From: Hermatobates lingyangjiaoensis
Lineage: Eukaryota > Arthropoda > Insecta > Hemiptera > Hermatobatidae
NCBI GenBank assembly: GCA_026182355.1
Contig: JAPFBL010000105.1
Span: 1,417,001-1,481,000 of the forward strand
Length of the DNA stretch: 64,000 nucleotides
Reading direction: 5' to 3'
A model generated the notes under the pieces. The model was not told the origin of the DNA. It did no database searches and was given only the letters and a program-made list of their open reading frames with translations. A program made the translations under genes and the position numbers. Positions 1-9,789 of this stretch are shown piece by piece (the stretch's first letter is position 1; each line of letters opens with the position of its first letter).

Positions 1-440
1 CATAGTTCGTTCATCCCATATAATGGTTCCATCTCATTAGGTTGCATGTTTAGAGTCTTTTACCCACTCTACAATTTTTGGTGATATTGAATGTTGGTCT
101 TTCAGTGATTTGGGTATTCAAGGGCATTCTCAGTGCTGAATGCGGTGTTCGACCACCATCCAGAAGAGCTAATGCGACTGCCATTATAAGATCCTACGGT
201 TGCCAAAATAAGTGAAATGAGAAAAGTTTTCCCTGTGCCTCCGGGTACATCCAGGAAATACAATCCACCGCTTTTGTTGGTGATTACTTACATAATTTCT
301 TCGTATCCCATGTATTGTCTTGTAACCAAATTTAGAAGACCTGAACAAATCTATCTAATTCGTCGAAGTCAAAGTGTGTTTCATAGTTGAAATCGTCAAA
401 AGATCTCTTCGGTTGCAGTTACGATTAACTGAAACAAATA
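1..440 (-). pseudogene. Helitron PIF1-like helicase fragment (Walker A/B region)
   Basis: Read on the minus strand, this is the start of the ATPase core of a Helitron replication helicase, the domain that unwinds DNA in rolling-circle transposition. Three frames must be joined. About 300-400 gives FDDFNYETHFDFDELDRFVQ, the conserved lead-in. About 180-300 gives GGLYFLDVPGGTGKTFLISL, with Walker A GGTGKT at 225-242. About 60-170 gives LLDGGRTPHSALRMPLN, and 1-24 gives IIWDERTM, the Walker B box. The motif order matches Helitron helicases. At least two frameshifts make it a pseudogene, and it runs off the window edge. The Rep/HUH part is not visible. Confidence 0.88.
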
Positions 441-1934
441 AAGGCCTTGAACTTCGACCTTGTCATGAAATTGATCGATTGAACAACTACTATTACGATG
501 ACTAGCAGAAACTGAAATGTGGTATTTCATCATTATAGATCTTTTATTTTCGTAGATTTCTGTTCACACACAGATACAGAACACTTTTACAAAACTTTTT
601 ATTGGACCCAGGAGATTTCAAAGCGTATATTTCCTTTGAAATCTCGCTTTCAAAATTCCCAACCAAATAAAATATTCTCATTTCTGTATATTTCATATGG
701 AGTAGTAAAGGAAAGTAACAAACTTGAATAAAATTATATGATTTCTGCAGTTTTTAAATGTGTTTAACGCAAGTTACATATACTCCAGTAAAAACACTAG
801 AGAAGAATTTATAAATTGTAAGTGGATCAACGATCAACCATTTGGAGTCTGTTGCTAATTTACAAAGATGATTTTCAGAATTTTCCACACTTTAAAGTAA
901 GGTTTAAGCTTTTTTACATTTGCTTCTGAAGTCACATTTTTAGGGTTATTAATCGTAATTTATTAATTTTATATTTTTTAAAACATTTTAAATATGCTAG
1001 TTTTTGTCGGTTCATATTATTGTTATTGTTTTTTCGGTATTGTACATATTAATTAATTGTATACCTGTATGTTTATTTGAAACGAACAACAAAAGTCAGG
1101 TCTAATATCTGTCATGTCAACATCTACTACTTATAATACTGGAAAATTAAAATTATAAGTACATTATCATTTTATTCCCGGCCTTTTTGCATTGCAAAGA
1201 TGTAAAATAAATATTGCAGTGGTGTACAGTTAACTTTACTGCAAGTACATTAAAACAATGATTAGGCACAAAGTAATTTTTTTTTTATTGTTAGTGCTAC
1301 ATTTCACTGCTAATATTGAATATGTAATTGTTTATACCTCTTGAGGAATGCTTGAAAGGATGTTTCTACTGGATGCCATAGATTCAATAATGAATTAATA
1401 GAGGTAATATTAGCATTATTTAAACCCTATGATTTGGCAATTGAAATTGTTAAACATTAAAACTGAGCAAGAATAGCTGATATTGTATAGCTAGTTACAT
1501 AGCTGATTGCGATCAAAACTTAATGAAATTTGTATCATACACTATTTAAACAAATATAATTCTCAATTCAAAATTTCAGATCACTAGAATAATCAAAAAT
1601 GTAACAGAAACGAAATACATTTATGATATAAGTTTTGATAAAGTACTTGTTCCATGATGCAATATCACTTTATAACAATTCATTAAGATTTATCAAACGG
1701 TGTGACATGAAGACAAGTTGGACACATTCTAACTCACGCACATTCGGCATTGTCCTTAAAATATTGAAAATGAACTCAAGAAACCTCAAAGAGTAAATAA
1801 GTAGAAATATAAATTTTTACAATTTATTTGTTGTTCATAATATCTTAGTTGTAGTGAAGTAAAAAGAGGAGTGTTGTATATATTGGCAAAGGCGATTAAA
1901 TGTACATGTTACAGAGAATTAGTGTGTGGTAAGT
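441..1934. other. AT-rich stretch without recognisable genes
   Basis: Homopolymer-rich, stop-rich sequence. The only open frame over 60 codons (519-731) resembles nothing I know and has no coding character. No repeat boundary, tRNA or transposon motif was seen. Confidence 0.6.
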
Positions 1935-2160
1935 ATTAGTGGAATGGCGGGCAGGGATGTTGAGGTAAGTGATTTGAAGAGGCTGAGGTGGCGGCGGGGG
2001 CGGCGAGGGAGCTCGGTGACGCAATGCCTATGCACAGATGAGTGATTACGACCCCTGCAGTGACTATTAGAGTGCGTGCCGTGGCTTCGTCAGTGACACC
2101 TGAGGATCAAACTCCACGGGCTGCCCTCCTCACTACCCACCTCAAAGCAGTTTCCAATCA
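1935..2160. other. GC-rich island, possible promoter or first exon
   Basis: A sharp rise in G+C and CpG inside AT-rich DNA, including GGCGGCGGGGGCGGCG and GAGCTCGGTGACGC near 1990-2025. There is no long open frame. In animals such islands often mark promoters or 5-prime exons, but no TATA box, splice site or protein can be assigned. An old GC-rich repeat is the alternative. Confidence 0.35.
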
Positions 2161-2739
2161 TTAAACTGGCCAATTCACTTTATATGCCAGCACAACTCTT
2201 TCTCTATATCTGTATTTGGTCAATTAAAAAAAATTATAAACCTTTCTATTTCTCTAGGGAAAACCTGAATAGCTTTCGATTCAGCAATGTGGTGTACTGT
2301 GGTCATGGTATTAAAATATATCATTATTAAAATAGATATGAATTAATATTTACTACTTTATAGTGTAAAAGTTGCCATACAAAATTGTAGTTTCTGGGTA
2401 GAGGTGTAGGAAGTGTAGTAGGAATCAGTCCTAACGACGACCACCTGAGATGCTGCAGGCTCAGGACTGACTAACTCACGTCTTCTTCGAGAGATGGCAT
2501 TTACCAGGTTTCCCATCTCCCCATGAATCTAGGGTCAATCACAGTACTAACGACAAACACACTACACTGTCCACACATCAATTCTCATTTAGCGGTATCA
2601 AAAAGATAACATATCGGGCACAAAACGTCATGGGATTTCTGTTAGGCATTATAATATTTGTTTTTTAGACAATATCAAAAATATCTTCATTATAACATTT
2701 GTTTGAAGCTGCTAGAGTCTTAGAAATTATTATGGTATA
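2161..2739. other. No gene seen
   Basis: AT-rich to mixed composition. The part at 2395-2590 is less AT-rich (for example CACCTGAGATGCTGCAGG) but has no open frame or known motif. Confidence 0.5.
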
Positions 2740-3030
2740 GAACAGGTGTTAGCTATTCTCAATGGGTAAGTATTATGTAAGCCTCTAGTCTTTAGCACTG
2801 AAGACGATTGGTTCAAATCTTTGTGATGATCCTAGATGTTTTCTTTGAGAGATGGAGTCATGTGCACACACTCCTCTGAAAGGTAAAGCTGGTGGGCCTG
2901 CAGAATGAACCCAGTAATGTGGCTCGGCCATAACTGAAGTGGATCGCGAATAACAAATGCCCACACCTTGCTCTCCTAGAACAACACTGAAGCTGAACGC
3001 CTCTAGTCATCAATGTTGAAAAAATACAAA
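2740..3030 (+). repeat. Decayed tRNA-derived SINE copy
   Basis: A weak B-box-like GGTTCAAATCT sits at about 2810-2820. The 3-prime body (GTAATGTGGCTCGGCC, then a stretch ending AGAACAACACTGAAGCTGAA) aligns with the SINE at 15.95-16.3 kb, which has GTAATGTGGCTCGCAC and AGAACAGCACTAAAAGGTGAA. The A box is not clear. It is an old, diverged member of the same family. Confidence 0.55.
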
Positions 3031-3059
3031 AGTCATCATACACATCACATTTCACTTAT

Positions 3060-4635
3060 TCTAATTTCGATATCTTTATTGCTTTTAAAGCATACTTTCC
3101 TTAATTTAATTCAAACACTATTTCAAACAGCATAAACATTATGTTCAATATTTTAAAGTTCTTTCTAGTTGCTATATAATCTAAAAAAAGAGTTTAAAAA
3201 GTAGGTTTTGGAATCTTTCCAATAACTTAACTAAGGGACATACTTGTGTATAAGACACTAATAAACCAATGCCGCACTCTCTATCTCACCTTAAATTCAT
3301 TTATGAAGATGATTTTGTAGATTGTGCTACATCTGAATCTATAGTAATAAGTGATGAAATATATAAAAACTGAAAGGAACATACTCAGATTAAAATATTG
3401 TAAAAATCTGAAAACCCTTGTCTGTTAAATTTTTTTCCACTACGACTACCCAAAACATTTTTCATTAAAAGGTTATATAGACCCTCAAAATATTAAAAAA
3501 AAACTGCAAAAGTGAAAATTCTCTTATGCCATTTGTTTGGACATAGTGATTTTGAAACCTGTCAGTTGGAATAATAAAGCCCTGTGTATGTTCTATATGT
3601 TCATATCAACCTCAAAACATCGGTGATTTTGGTCCATTTTAAAAGATTGTAAATTATGCCCAAATCCAACTGCCAATGGTAATGTCGTTCATATTTGTTG
3701 TTCATTATGTTTTATTTGTTGGTATGATTTTTGCTTGATGTTTCGATTCTCTTGGAATATGTAATACCACCATAACGTTCTCATAGGAATATGTGTTCTG
3801 TTGGATATGTAGTCAAGTTATTTTCCATAATTTATTTTATTATAGACGGATAGATCGTTTGATTATTAATTATCACATTTCATAAGCGTATGTTGTGTAA
3901 ACCAGTAGTGTTCTCTTCATACCAATATTGATAAGTCCGTATCCGATTTCCTTTTTATCAAATGATACTCAACTGCCCAGATTTGCGCGACCATTATTTA
4001 TATTGTACAGGGAGATAATGTTTATTCATGAAAACTGCAGTAGAGTCACAATGAAGCTACTGTAATTATTTGCATTTATAGAACAAGAGTGATTCCAAAT
4101 AAAAAGTAACGTTAAAATTGATTATGCCCTGTGCTAAAGATTCATACTCCTGCAACTAATTTTTACCTGTATAAGAGTATAGCATTTTAAAGTCTTCTAA
4201 TTTGACAACAACCCTGTTTTAACCCTTTTTATAAATTTAAAATTAATAATTTTTAACCCTTCTCACTTAATTACGTTTAAAATAGCTCCAATTAAATGAT
4301 GGTAGGTTACATATTGTAAAAGCACCAAGGTTCATACCAAGTCAATAATACACGTTTTTACACTTTTTAGATATTTGCAATAACGAAAATTTTATTATCT
4401 TTTATGTGGGGCATTTTTATTTGCATATTAAATTTGGTAATCTTTGTATAATTGATCAGGTTATTAATAATGATTAATAACTATTCACTGTCTGAAGTAT
4501 GCCAGAAAGAGAAGTAAGAATCCATAAAAGTTCCATAAGAAAGATTTCAATTTAGTTAACGGTTTTTACGATCGAATCAGCTGATTCAAACTAGAATACT
4601 ATATATGGACCGCTCAGAGTTTTATTTTCTTCCGC
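3060..4635. other. AT-rich stretch without recognisable genes
   Basis: No open frame of note, no transposon signature and no tRNA boxes were seen. Base composition is typical of the background. Confidence 0.6.
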
Positions 4636-4639
4636 GAGT

Positions 4640-5015
4640 GAAACTAAAACACGTATGTCTAGTCAGTGAATGAGAAAGAAACAAATGAAAGCGGCAGACA
4701 AAGAAGAAAAAAAAGAAGATATGAGAAATACAAGAGGCAGGGTGAGTGGGGAAGTGTGCAAATAGAAGCTACGGAGAGTGAGAGTGGTATGCGTGTGAGA
4801 GCAACACTGAGGCGCGACGTGGCAACACTGCCATTCCTTCTACAACCCTTCACCGCCATCTTCGAGCGCCTGGACCACCCCAACATCTCACGAGATGCAC
4901 TCACTTGCACCTGCACCCTGGGCTCTGCTGCTTCACGTCCTCAAAACGCGCTGCGTCCCGCCTCCCCGTCTGTTCGCTCCAAAGCACCTCCGCACCAACA
5001 GCCATTCACTTAGTC
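4640..5015. other. GC-rich island, possible promoter or 5-prime exon
   Basis: CpG-containing, GC-rich sequence between two AT-rich flanks. It is purine-rich at 4660-4760 and C-rich at 4820-5000. Frames are open on both strands (115 codons on plus from 4666, 85 on minus), as expected when GC content suppresses stop codons. Neither looks like a known protein. A host promoter or untranslated first exon is possible but not shown. Confidence 0.35.
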
Positions 5016-5276
5016 ATCCACTATCTTCAATATTTCTACCATCAATGAGAACGATCCATTCATTCTTTCATTAGTTATAACACTTTGGTTAGATTAGGAA
5101 CTACTAATTTACTAATGCAATACTGGCATCAGTATAGAGCAGTCTAGTGGTGTGCAATACAATCATAAAGTATGAACTCCCTTTCTGGCTACATCCTTTC
5201 GGTCCAGCAATGATTTTTTCAATTACCTCATCTTTTTGTCCGCTTAATTAAAGATTTTTACAGACAGGGATCATAG

Positions 5277-5326
5277 AATGAGTAATGCTAGAATCATTAG
5301 TTTTAATTATCCTAGCATTACTCATT
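5277..5326. repeat. Perfect 15-bp hairpin with 20-nt loop
   Basis: AATGAGTAATGCTAG at 5277-5291 is matched exactly in inverse by CTAGCATTACTCATT at 5312-5326. No transposon ends are visible beside it. Its function is unknown. Confidence 0.75.
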
Positions 5327-5599
5327 ACTACCATAACTCGTTAAATTGTTTTCCTAATTTGCCTTCATTACTTTTCTATGCTAACTTTAGTTCCATTGAT
5401 AATCTGTAAAATTTGTATTCAGTTTAATAATGTAATAATTAACATAATATACTAGATTAACATAATAGATGTAATAAAAATTATGTTTATAATTTTATTA
5501 ATATTAACCAATTTTAATGTTATGTTTTTAATTTAAGTTCAGAAATTTTAATAGAAAAATACAATTATTCGTGAAAATATTGAAATACAATAGATATAT

Positions 5600-5785
5600 A
5601 AATAACGTTTACAATAAAACCTGAAAAGAAAACATCTAAAGCGCACTACAAATTCAGAAAAATGACTAAGATCTTTCAACCATAACACATGGTCTTCTTC
5701 AGTAACAGCTGGACAAAGACCCACTTGTATTAGTCAAAAGATACTAATCATTTTTCTGATTTCTTACTGTGGTTTAGAGATTTAT
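5600..5785 (-). repeat. PLE-type ribozyme repeat, family A, decayed inverted copy
   Basis: The left arm (to about 5702) holds a family A hammerhead-like motif on the minus strand. The right arm (about 5747-5778, ACTAATCATTTTTCTGATTTC) is the inverse of 5640-5680 but lacks the ribozyme core. This matches the better copies at 9.0 and 43.2 kb. Confidence 0.6.
5664..5702 (-). ncRNA. Hammerhead ribozyme-like motif (family A)
   Basis: Minus strand: CUGAAGA box (5696-5702), then AGACCAU...AUGGUU as stem II, then GAA and the palindrome AGAUCU before U and AGUC. This fits the hammerhead order CUGANGA, stem II, GAAA, stem III, UH. The upstream strand that should pair with AGUC has changed, so stem I is broken and activity is unlikely. 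Confidence 0.55.
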
Positions 5786-5814
5786 TTATAATGTATGGTA
5801 TATATATATATAAA

Positions 5815-5995
5815 GATAAATGGCAAACTAAAGATGAAACATAATGGATACTGTAAGTGTAGTCTCCAATTTTCTTTTTAACTGCCATCAATACAGAAGA
5901 GAGTGGCACCTAACCCACTCTCTTCTCTCCTGACGAAGGTTAAACCAGAAATAGACACTGTAAGTATGTTTCCCAATTTATAGTTTACCTTTTAA
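5815..5995 (+). repeat. PLE-type ribozyme repeat, family B, inverted
   Basis: The arm at about 5818-5850 is an imperfect inverse of about 5955-5995 (AAACTAAAGATGAAACATAA against TATGTTTCCCAATTTATAG). The right arm carries the ribozyme-like motif and the left arm does not. Confidence 0.5.
5926..5966 (+). ncRNA. Hammerhead ribozyme-like motif (family B)
   Basis: UCUC precedes CUGACGA (5930-5936), then a GGUU/AACC stem with a one-base loop, then GAAA (5948-5951) and AGACACUGUAAG. Compared with the copy at 42,977-43,010, the stem III palindrome and one stem I pair are damaged. Confidence 0.55.
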
Positions 5996-6171
5996 CGTTT
6001 TTCTGCACTTATTAGATCGTTTTAATGAAGATACCATGCATTCAAGTACAATATCTTTATATATATACACACTTTTTCGATGAAAATACTATCCGAAATG
6101 GACAAATACAGTTCAAAGTATCATTAATATTAAAATTATAGTAATCCGTCTTACCTCGTACCCTGCTGCTG

Positions 6172-6218
6172 AAGTTCTTAGACCGGTTTCGGGCGTCACC
6201 CATCTTCAACAAGAACTG
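6172..6218 (-). ncRNA. Hammerhead ribozyme-like motif (family C)
   Basis: Minus strand: AGUUCUUG, then UUGAAGA, U, GGGU-GAC-GCCC as stem II, GAA, ACCGGU, C, then UAAGAACU. The two outer strands pair over 8 positions (one G-U), giving a complete stem I. ACCGGU (6182-6187) is a perfect palindrome forming a minimal stem III, and the expected cleavage lies after C at 6181. The one core defect is U for the first C of CUGANGA. It is one of the best folds in the window. Confidence 0.75.
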
Positions 6219-6424
6219 ATCAACTAGCACATATACACACAAATATAAAACTAGTTTTATATATAACACATATATAAAATAGAATGCTTGAGTTCTCGGT
6301 TGTCTCTGAAACAACTCACATATTTCTACTTGATAACAAGGAGTCGAAATATAGTAGTGGGATTTTGTGAACTCTTCTATGCATACATTCTGTGAATTTA
6401 TTAATAGACCATATATATAAAAAC

Positions 6425-6640
6425 CAATTAAAAAAGGTAGCACACAGGTAGACACAAGAATAACTCACTTCTATAAAGAGTCCCGCAAGAAGGCAGAGCG
6501 ACAGAGTCACCGCTCTGCCTGCCTGCCTTCCTGCGGGACTCTTCACCACCTGATGACGACGATGGTCGAAATATAGAAGTGAGTTATTCCTGTGTCTATC
6601 TGTGTGCTACCTTTTTTAATTGGTTTTTATTTAAAAGTCC
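6425..6640. repeat. Inverted repeat of a PLE 3-prime end (family D)
   Basis: Left arm 6425-6490 (GTAGCACACAGGTAGACAC, AATAACTCACTTCTAT, GAGTCCCGCAAG) is the inverse of right arm 6525-6630 (CTGCGGGACTC, ATAGAAGTGAGTTATT, GTGTGCTACC). The right arm contains a 25- to 30-base ribozyme core missing from the left arm. The centre (6490-6525) is itself hairpin-like: GGCAGAGCG against CGCTCTGCC. Confidence 0.8.
6546..6585 (+). ncRNA. Hammerhead ribozyme-like motif (family D)
   Basis: CUGAUGA (6550-6556), C, GAC-GAUG-GUC as stem II, GAA (6568-6570), the palindrome AUAU, A, then GAAGUGAG. CUUCAC upstream can pair with GUGAG downstream as the distal part of stem I, leaving an internal loop next to the core. 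The core is intact, so it is a candidate active ribozyme. Confidence 0.7.
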
Positions 6641-6671
6641 GTTGGACCGTTTCATTTAATTATTAATATAT

Positions 6672-6815
6672 ATATATTTGTAAAATTTGGAAGCAGTCCT
6701 TCATTTAAAGATATATTGTTAAATAACACCCCATATTTGGCTTGTATCTGTTTCTTATATAATTTCTCTAATTTCCTGAATTCCTTCTTCATCTCTTCAT
6801 TAAAACTATAAAGCT
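6672..6815 (-). pseudogene. Penelope-like element N-terminal coding fragment
   Basis: Minus-strand reading gives FNEEMKKEFRKLEKLYKKQ followed by IQAKYGVLFNN and NEGLLPNFTNIY. It matches the palindromic fragment at 59.5 kb, which reads KYGVLFNQTCINEGLLPKYI. This is the N-terminal part of PLE ORFs, upstream of the reverse transcriptase. It ends exactly at an (AT)n tract near 6665, with no RT continuing from it. Confidence 0.75.
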
Positions 6816-7110
6816 AATAGTATTGGTATAAGCCTTATCATTTAACGAAATAATTTTCAAAATATTAAGAATAGTACAAAACCATATTTCCTCCATAGGA
6901 TATGTCCAAAATTTAATAGAATGCAATATTAATAAGTTTAGAGAATGTGTTGGCATGAACAATGACGCTAATGGAATATTTCATAGTATGGAAAGAAGTG
7001 ATCACAAGTTATCACCTGGATAGAGGGCCTCTTGGTTTCAAGAAAGTGGCTGAAGTATGGTATACTATTGGCAAAACAACATTGATTGTCAGTGAGTTTG
7101 ATATTACTCG
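6816..7110. other. No gene seen
   Basis: AT-rich. The 73-codon frame at 6962-7183 has no recognisable similarity and overlaps a repeat end. Confidence 0.5.
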
Positions 7111-7150
7111 TATCTTTACTTATAGTAAAGTTGAGCGTAGAGACATCAGT
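7111..7150 (+). repeat. MITE-like terminal sequence
   Basis: Contains TTTACTTATAGTAAAGTTGA, the conserved right end of a dispersed repeat also seen near 15.78, 29.88, 51.32 and 51.82 kb and inverted at 18.52 kb. Only the end is recognisable here. Confidence 0.6.
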
Positions 7151-7930
7151 CTTTTTTTTTTAAGTGCATCGCCTACTTGTTGATTCTCTTAATTAAGAGC
7201 ATTAGTGTTGTCTGTAATGGTGTTTAACTGTATGAAATAATTAATATAAGTTATAGAAATAACGATCATAAAATATTTAGAAACAAAAGTGTTCATTCAT
7301 AATAAATGAGTAAACGTAAATATACTACTTTTAAAGTTTAAATTTCATATGAATAAATCTCTTATATACTCAACAATTAACAAAATCTTATGTAAATGTC
7401 CTTTTAGTTAGCGTTGTAATTATGTATTTATTTATTCTCATAGGAACATAAAGTATACAAGCATTGAATGGGACATGAGGAAGTAGGTAGTTTCTGGTTC
7501 GCAGCATAAGGGAGGAATGTGCTGGAAGCACATGATGTGCAGCTCATCAGTGGACGGTGCTATTTATTATGAGGATGATTACCTTTTTCTGCAGCTGCGT
7601 AGTGTGCTTGCCTCTAACACCCACACATAGGCTTTCACTTTCTTAGGAACTCGAGCGTCTCATTCGCTGACTATGACCAGGTCACATTAAAGGTTTGATT
7701 CTACACCAAGTATCCTAAATGAAGGCTTACTCAGGTATGAATACACAATTATGAATTGTTGAAAACTCAAACAACCTTTTCCAAACAATAATATTATACA
7801 TAACAATTACGATTTAGCTCGCTGTCTAACCACTTTGGACCATCCTCATACACTTGTTAAACATTTTTTTTTTATAACTTACGGCCAATACATTTTCTCT
7901 ATTTGAATTAAAAATGAAGATTTTAAAATA
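7151..7930. other. No gene seen
   Basis: AT-rich to 7430, then mixed composition to 7700 with no open frame. The 7490-7700 part could be an old repeat, but I could not assign it. Confidence 0.5.
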
Positions 7931-7934
7931 ATGA

Positions 7935-8095
7935 CGGTGGCTAGACCATAATAGAAGTAAAGAGCAGAGGGAGGGGAAGTAGTGAGGTGCCGGAGGCCGA
8001 TGGAGGAGGGAGAAGACTGGTAACGAACGAGGAGATCACCTGACAGATAACTCAAGAGTCAAGATGGTCAGAAGAAAGGAGGTGCCGGCTACCCA
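7935..8095. other. GC-rich purine-biased island
   Basis: G-rich stretch (GAGCAGAGGGAGGGGAAG, GTGCCGGAGGCCGATGGAGG) in an AT-rich setting, without an open frame. Possible promoter or 5-prime exon, as at 2.0, 4.8 and 44 kb. Evidence is compositional only. Confidence 0.3.
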
Positions 8096-8519
8096 TCCAG
8101 TGATAACTGTTATTATCCTGGCGCGCTACAGATGATCATTTAGATGCTGAAATAGATTAAATGAGTCTCGATAGAAGGTATTCTTTACCAAGTAAACATT
8201 GCCACTTCAATGTTTTTCTTTCCTGGTGTTGTCAACTACAGTAATAACAAAATTAACAAACATACGTATTTTTTATAGTCTATGTGAGTGTATGTGTGCG
8301 TTTGTGGCTGTTCCTTGAGACAGTTAATACTTATGGTTTATTTATATACAATTCAACCAGTCATGGATAATGTGAATGAAACAAAAAAAAAATCAAAACA
8401 AGAACTATACAAAAAGACCGTTAATAAATTTCAGAACTAAATTCATCGCAATTAACTAATTGAAATGTCAACAAAATTACTGCATAAATAAAGATAATAT
8501 AAATATATGATATAAGCGA

Positions 8520-8541
8520 GCACACACGCACACACACACAC
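8520..8541. repeat. (CA)n microsatellite
   Basis: Short alternating CA tract with a few interruptions. Confidence 0.85.
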
Positions 8542-8559
8542 CAAATTAAAAATTCTACG

Positions 8560-8960
8560 AAGTTGGAGTCCATGTCAACACCTATTAATCAGGATGGACT
8601 GTGCAACTTCTACCCCCCGTTGACTTGAAGACAGAGGCTACTTTGCCTAGAAGACTAAAAAGAGTTTCAAGGAAGGTAAAATTAATATCAGAAGTATGCA
8701 ATAGAGAAAACCAAAACACAACCACCATAAAAAACAGAAACAAAAAGGAAATCAGGAGTTCCCTGCAAAGTGAGGCTCATGTTTTCTGCCAAGATCCTTA
8801 TCTCAAAGAGGGGCTGTGCAACCTCTATACCTATTGACCGAATAGCCAATTATGTAATATGTGATTTATTATTACCTTTGTTTGTAGGCCTATGAAAAGA
8901 GTTTTGAAAGGAAACCGAAACGTTAACAACGAGAGTTTGATATTTGAACCTAGAAAATTT
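8560..8960 (+). repeat. Possible PLE-end remnant with weak ribozyme-like motif
   Basis: CTGTGCAACTTCTA near 8600 and CTGTGCAACCTCTA near 8815 are two similar copies about 215 bp apart. Near 8910 is GGAAACCGAAACGTTAAC, matching stem II end, GAA, the palindrome ACGU and U of the hammerhead plan, but the CUGANGA box is not recognisable. The 78-codon frame at 8601-8837 is not convincing as a gene. Confidence 0.3.
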
Positions 8961-9052
8961 ACCGTATCCTGATCCACCTATTGATAAATAGTACACTTAT
9001 ATTATATATATCTATATATATGATCAAACCACAATAAGAAATTGGAAAACAA

Positions 9053-9095
9053 GACTAAGATCTTTCAACCGTAACAAGCGATCTTCGTCAGAGTC
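9053..9095 (-). ncRNA. Hammerhead ribozyme-like motif (family A, left arm)
   Basis: Minus strand: GACU, CUGACGA, a stem II arm with one change (AGAUCG instead of AGACCG), CGGUU, GAA, AGAUCU, U, AGUC. GACU and AGUC form stem I, and AGAUCU is the palindromic stem III. Confidence 0.7.
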
Positions 9096-9171
9096 AAAAA
9101 CCCAACTGAACACTAGAAGCAGAAAACTCCTCACCAGATGTTTTCTGCAACTAGTGTTCAGTTGGGTTTTT

Positions 9172-9214
9172 GACTCTGACGAAGACCGCTTGTTACGGTT
9201 GAAAGATCTTAGTC
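9172..9214 (+). ncRNA. Hammerhead ribozyme-like motif (family A, right arm, intact core)
   Basis: GACU (9172-9175), CUGACGA (9176-9182), stem II ACCG...CGGU with a bulged G, GAA, AGAUCU, U, AGUC (9211-9214). All core boxes are present. The four-base stem I pairs perfectly with cleavage expected after 9210. This is the reference copy for family A. Confidence 0.75.
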
Positions 9215-9245
9215 TTGTTTTCCCATTTCTTATTGTGGTTAGATC

Positions 9246-9295
9246 ATTGATTGTTATTTCACGTGTTTATGTGAAATCTTTATATCTATATATAT
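9246..9295 (+). repeat. Family A tail with small hairpin, ending in AT-rich tract
   Basis: TTCACGTGTTTATGTGAA can fold as TTCAC/GTGAA. The same tail (ATTGATTGTTATTTCACG, then the hairpin, then AATCTTTATATAT) follows the copies at 20.94 and 43.35 kb, so it is the conserved outer end of the element. Confidence 0.7.
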
Positions 9296-9559
9296 GTAAC
9301 CGTCATCACAGGAAGGAATGAAATAGTACTGAAAACTAACCAAACAAGTACAACAGCACCGGTTTAATCGAATGGTAAGATTTAGGGAAAAAATGAATTT
9401 ACTTTAACATAAAGACAAAAACGCTTTTAAACAATTTGTTTATTTTTCTTCTTTTCCTGTTAGATCACAAGTAATTTTATGAGCTTTCATCACATGCTGT
9501 TGTTTCCCAAGCCCACACGTATAGGCTTATACCTTCAGTGTCGTGTATGGGACTTATTT

Positions 9560-9785
9560 CCTGTTTGGAAAATTAACATTATTAACATTGCCGGGTCGAT
9601 TCCACATCGGGAGTCATAGATTTTACTTAATCTTTTTAGACAAAATTGTTTTCATCCTGAGTACCGACATGGAATCTGATAGCCTTACATCCTCTTGGAG
9701 GGACGGCATGCACAAGGTCTCTCATCTTTCACATGACAAATTTAGGGTCATGGTCAAAGTTCACCCCTAGAGTACTAAAGACAAC
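9560..9785 (+). repeat. Possible decayed SINE
   Basis: CGGGTCGATTCCACATCGGG near 9592 resembles a B box. Downstream, a GGAGGGACGG stretch and a region ending CCCTAGAGTACTAAAG loosely follow the SINE body at 16 kb. No A box is clear. Confidence 0.35.
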
Positions 9786-9789
9786 ACAC

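Larger units (their letters stand above)
9022..9245. repeat. Near-perfect 224-bp palindrome of family A ribozyme repeats
   Basis: TGATCAAACCACAATAAGAA at the left end is mirrored by TTCTTATTGTGGTTAGATCA at the right. The arms continue through two hammerhead-like motifs and CCCAACTGAACACTAG/CTAGTGTTCAGTTGGG, and close on an inner hairpin GCAGAAAA/TTTTCTGC near 9120-9148. (AT)n lies outside both ends. It would form a very long hairpin as RNA or single-stranded DNA. Confidence 0.9.

Noticed and set aside
4659..5013. Overlapping open frames of 115 (plus) and 85 (minus) codons
   Set aside because: GC-rich DNA has few stops. Neither product has a recognisable domain, and both strands are equally open.
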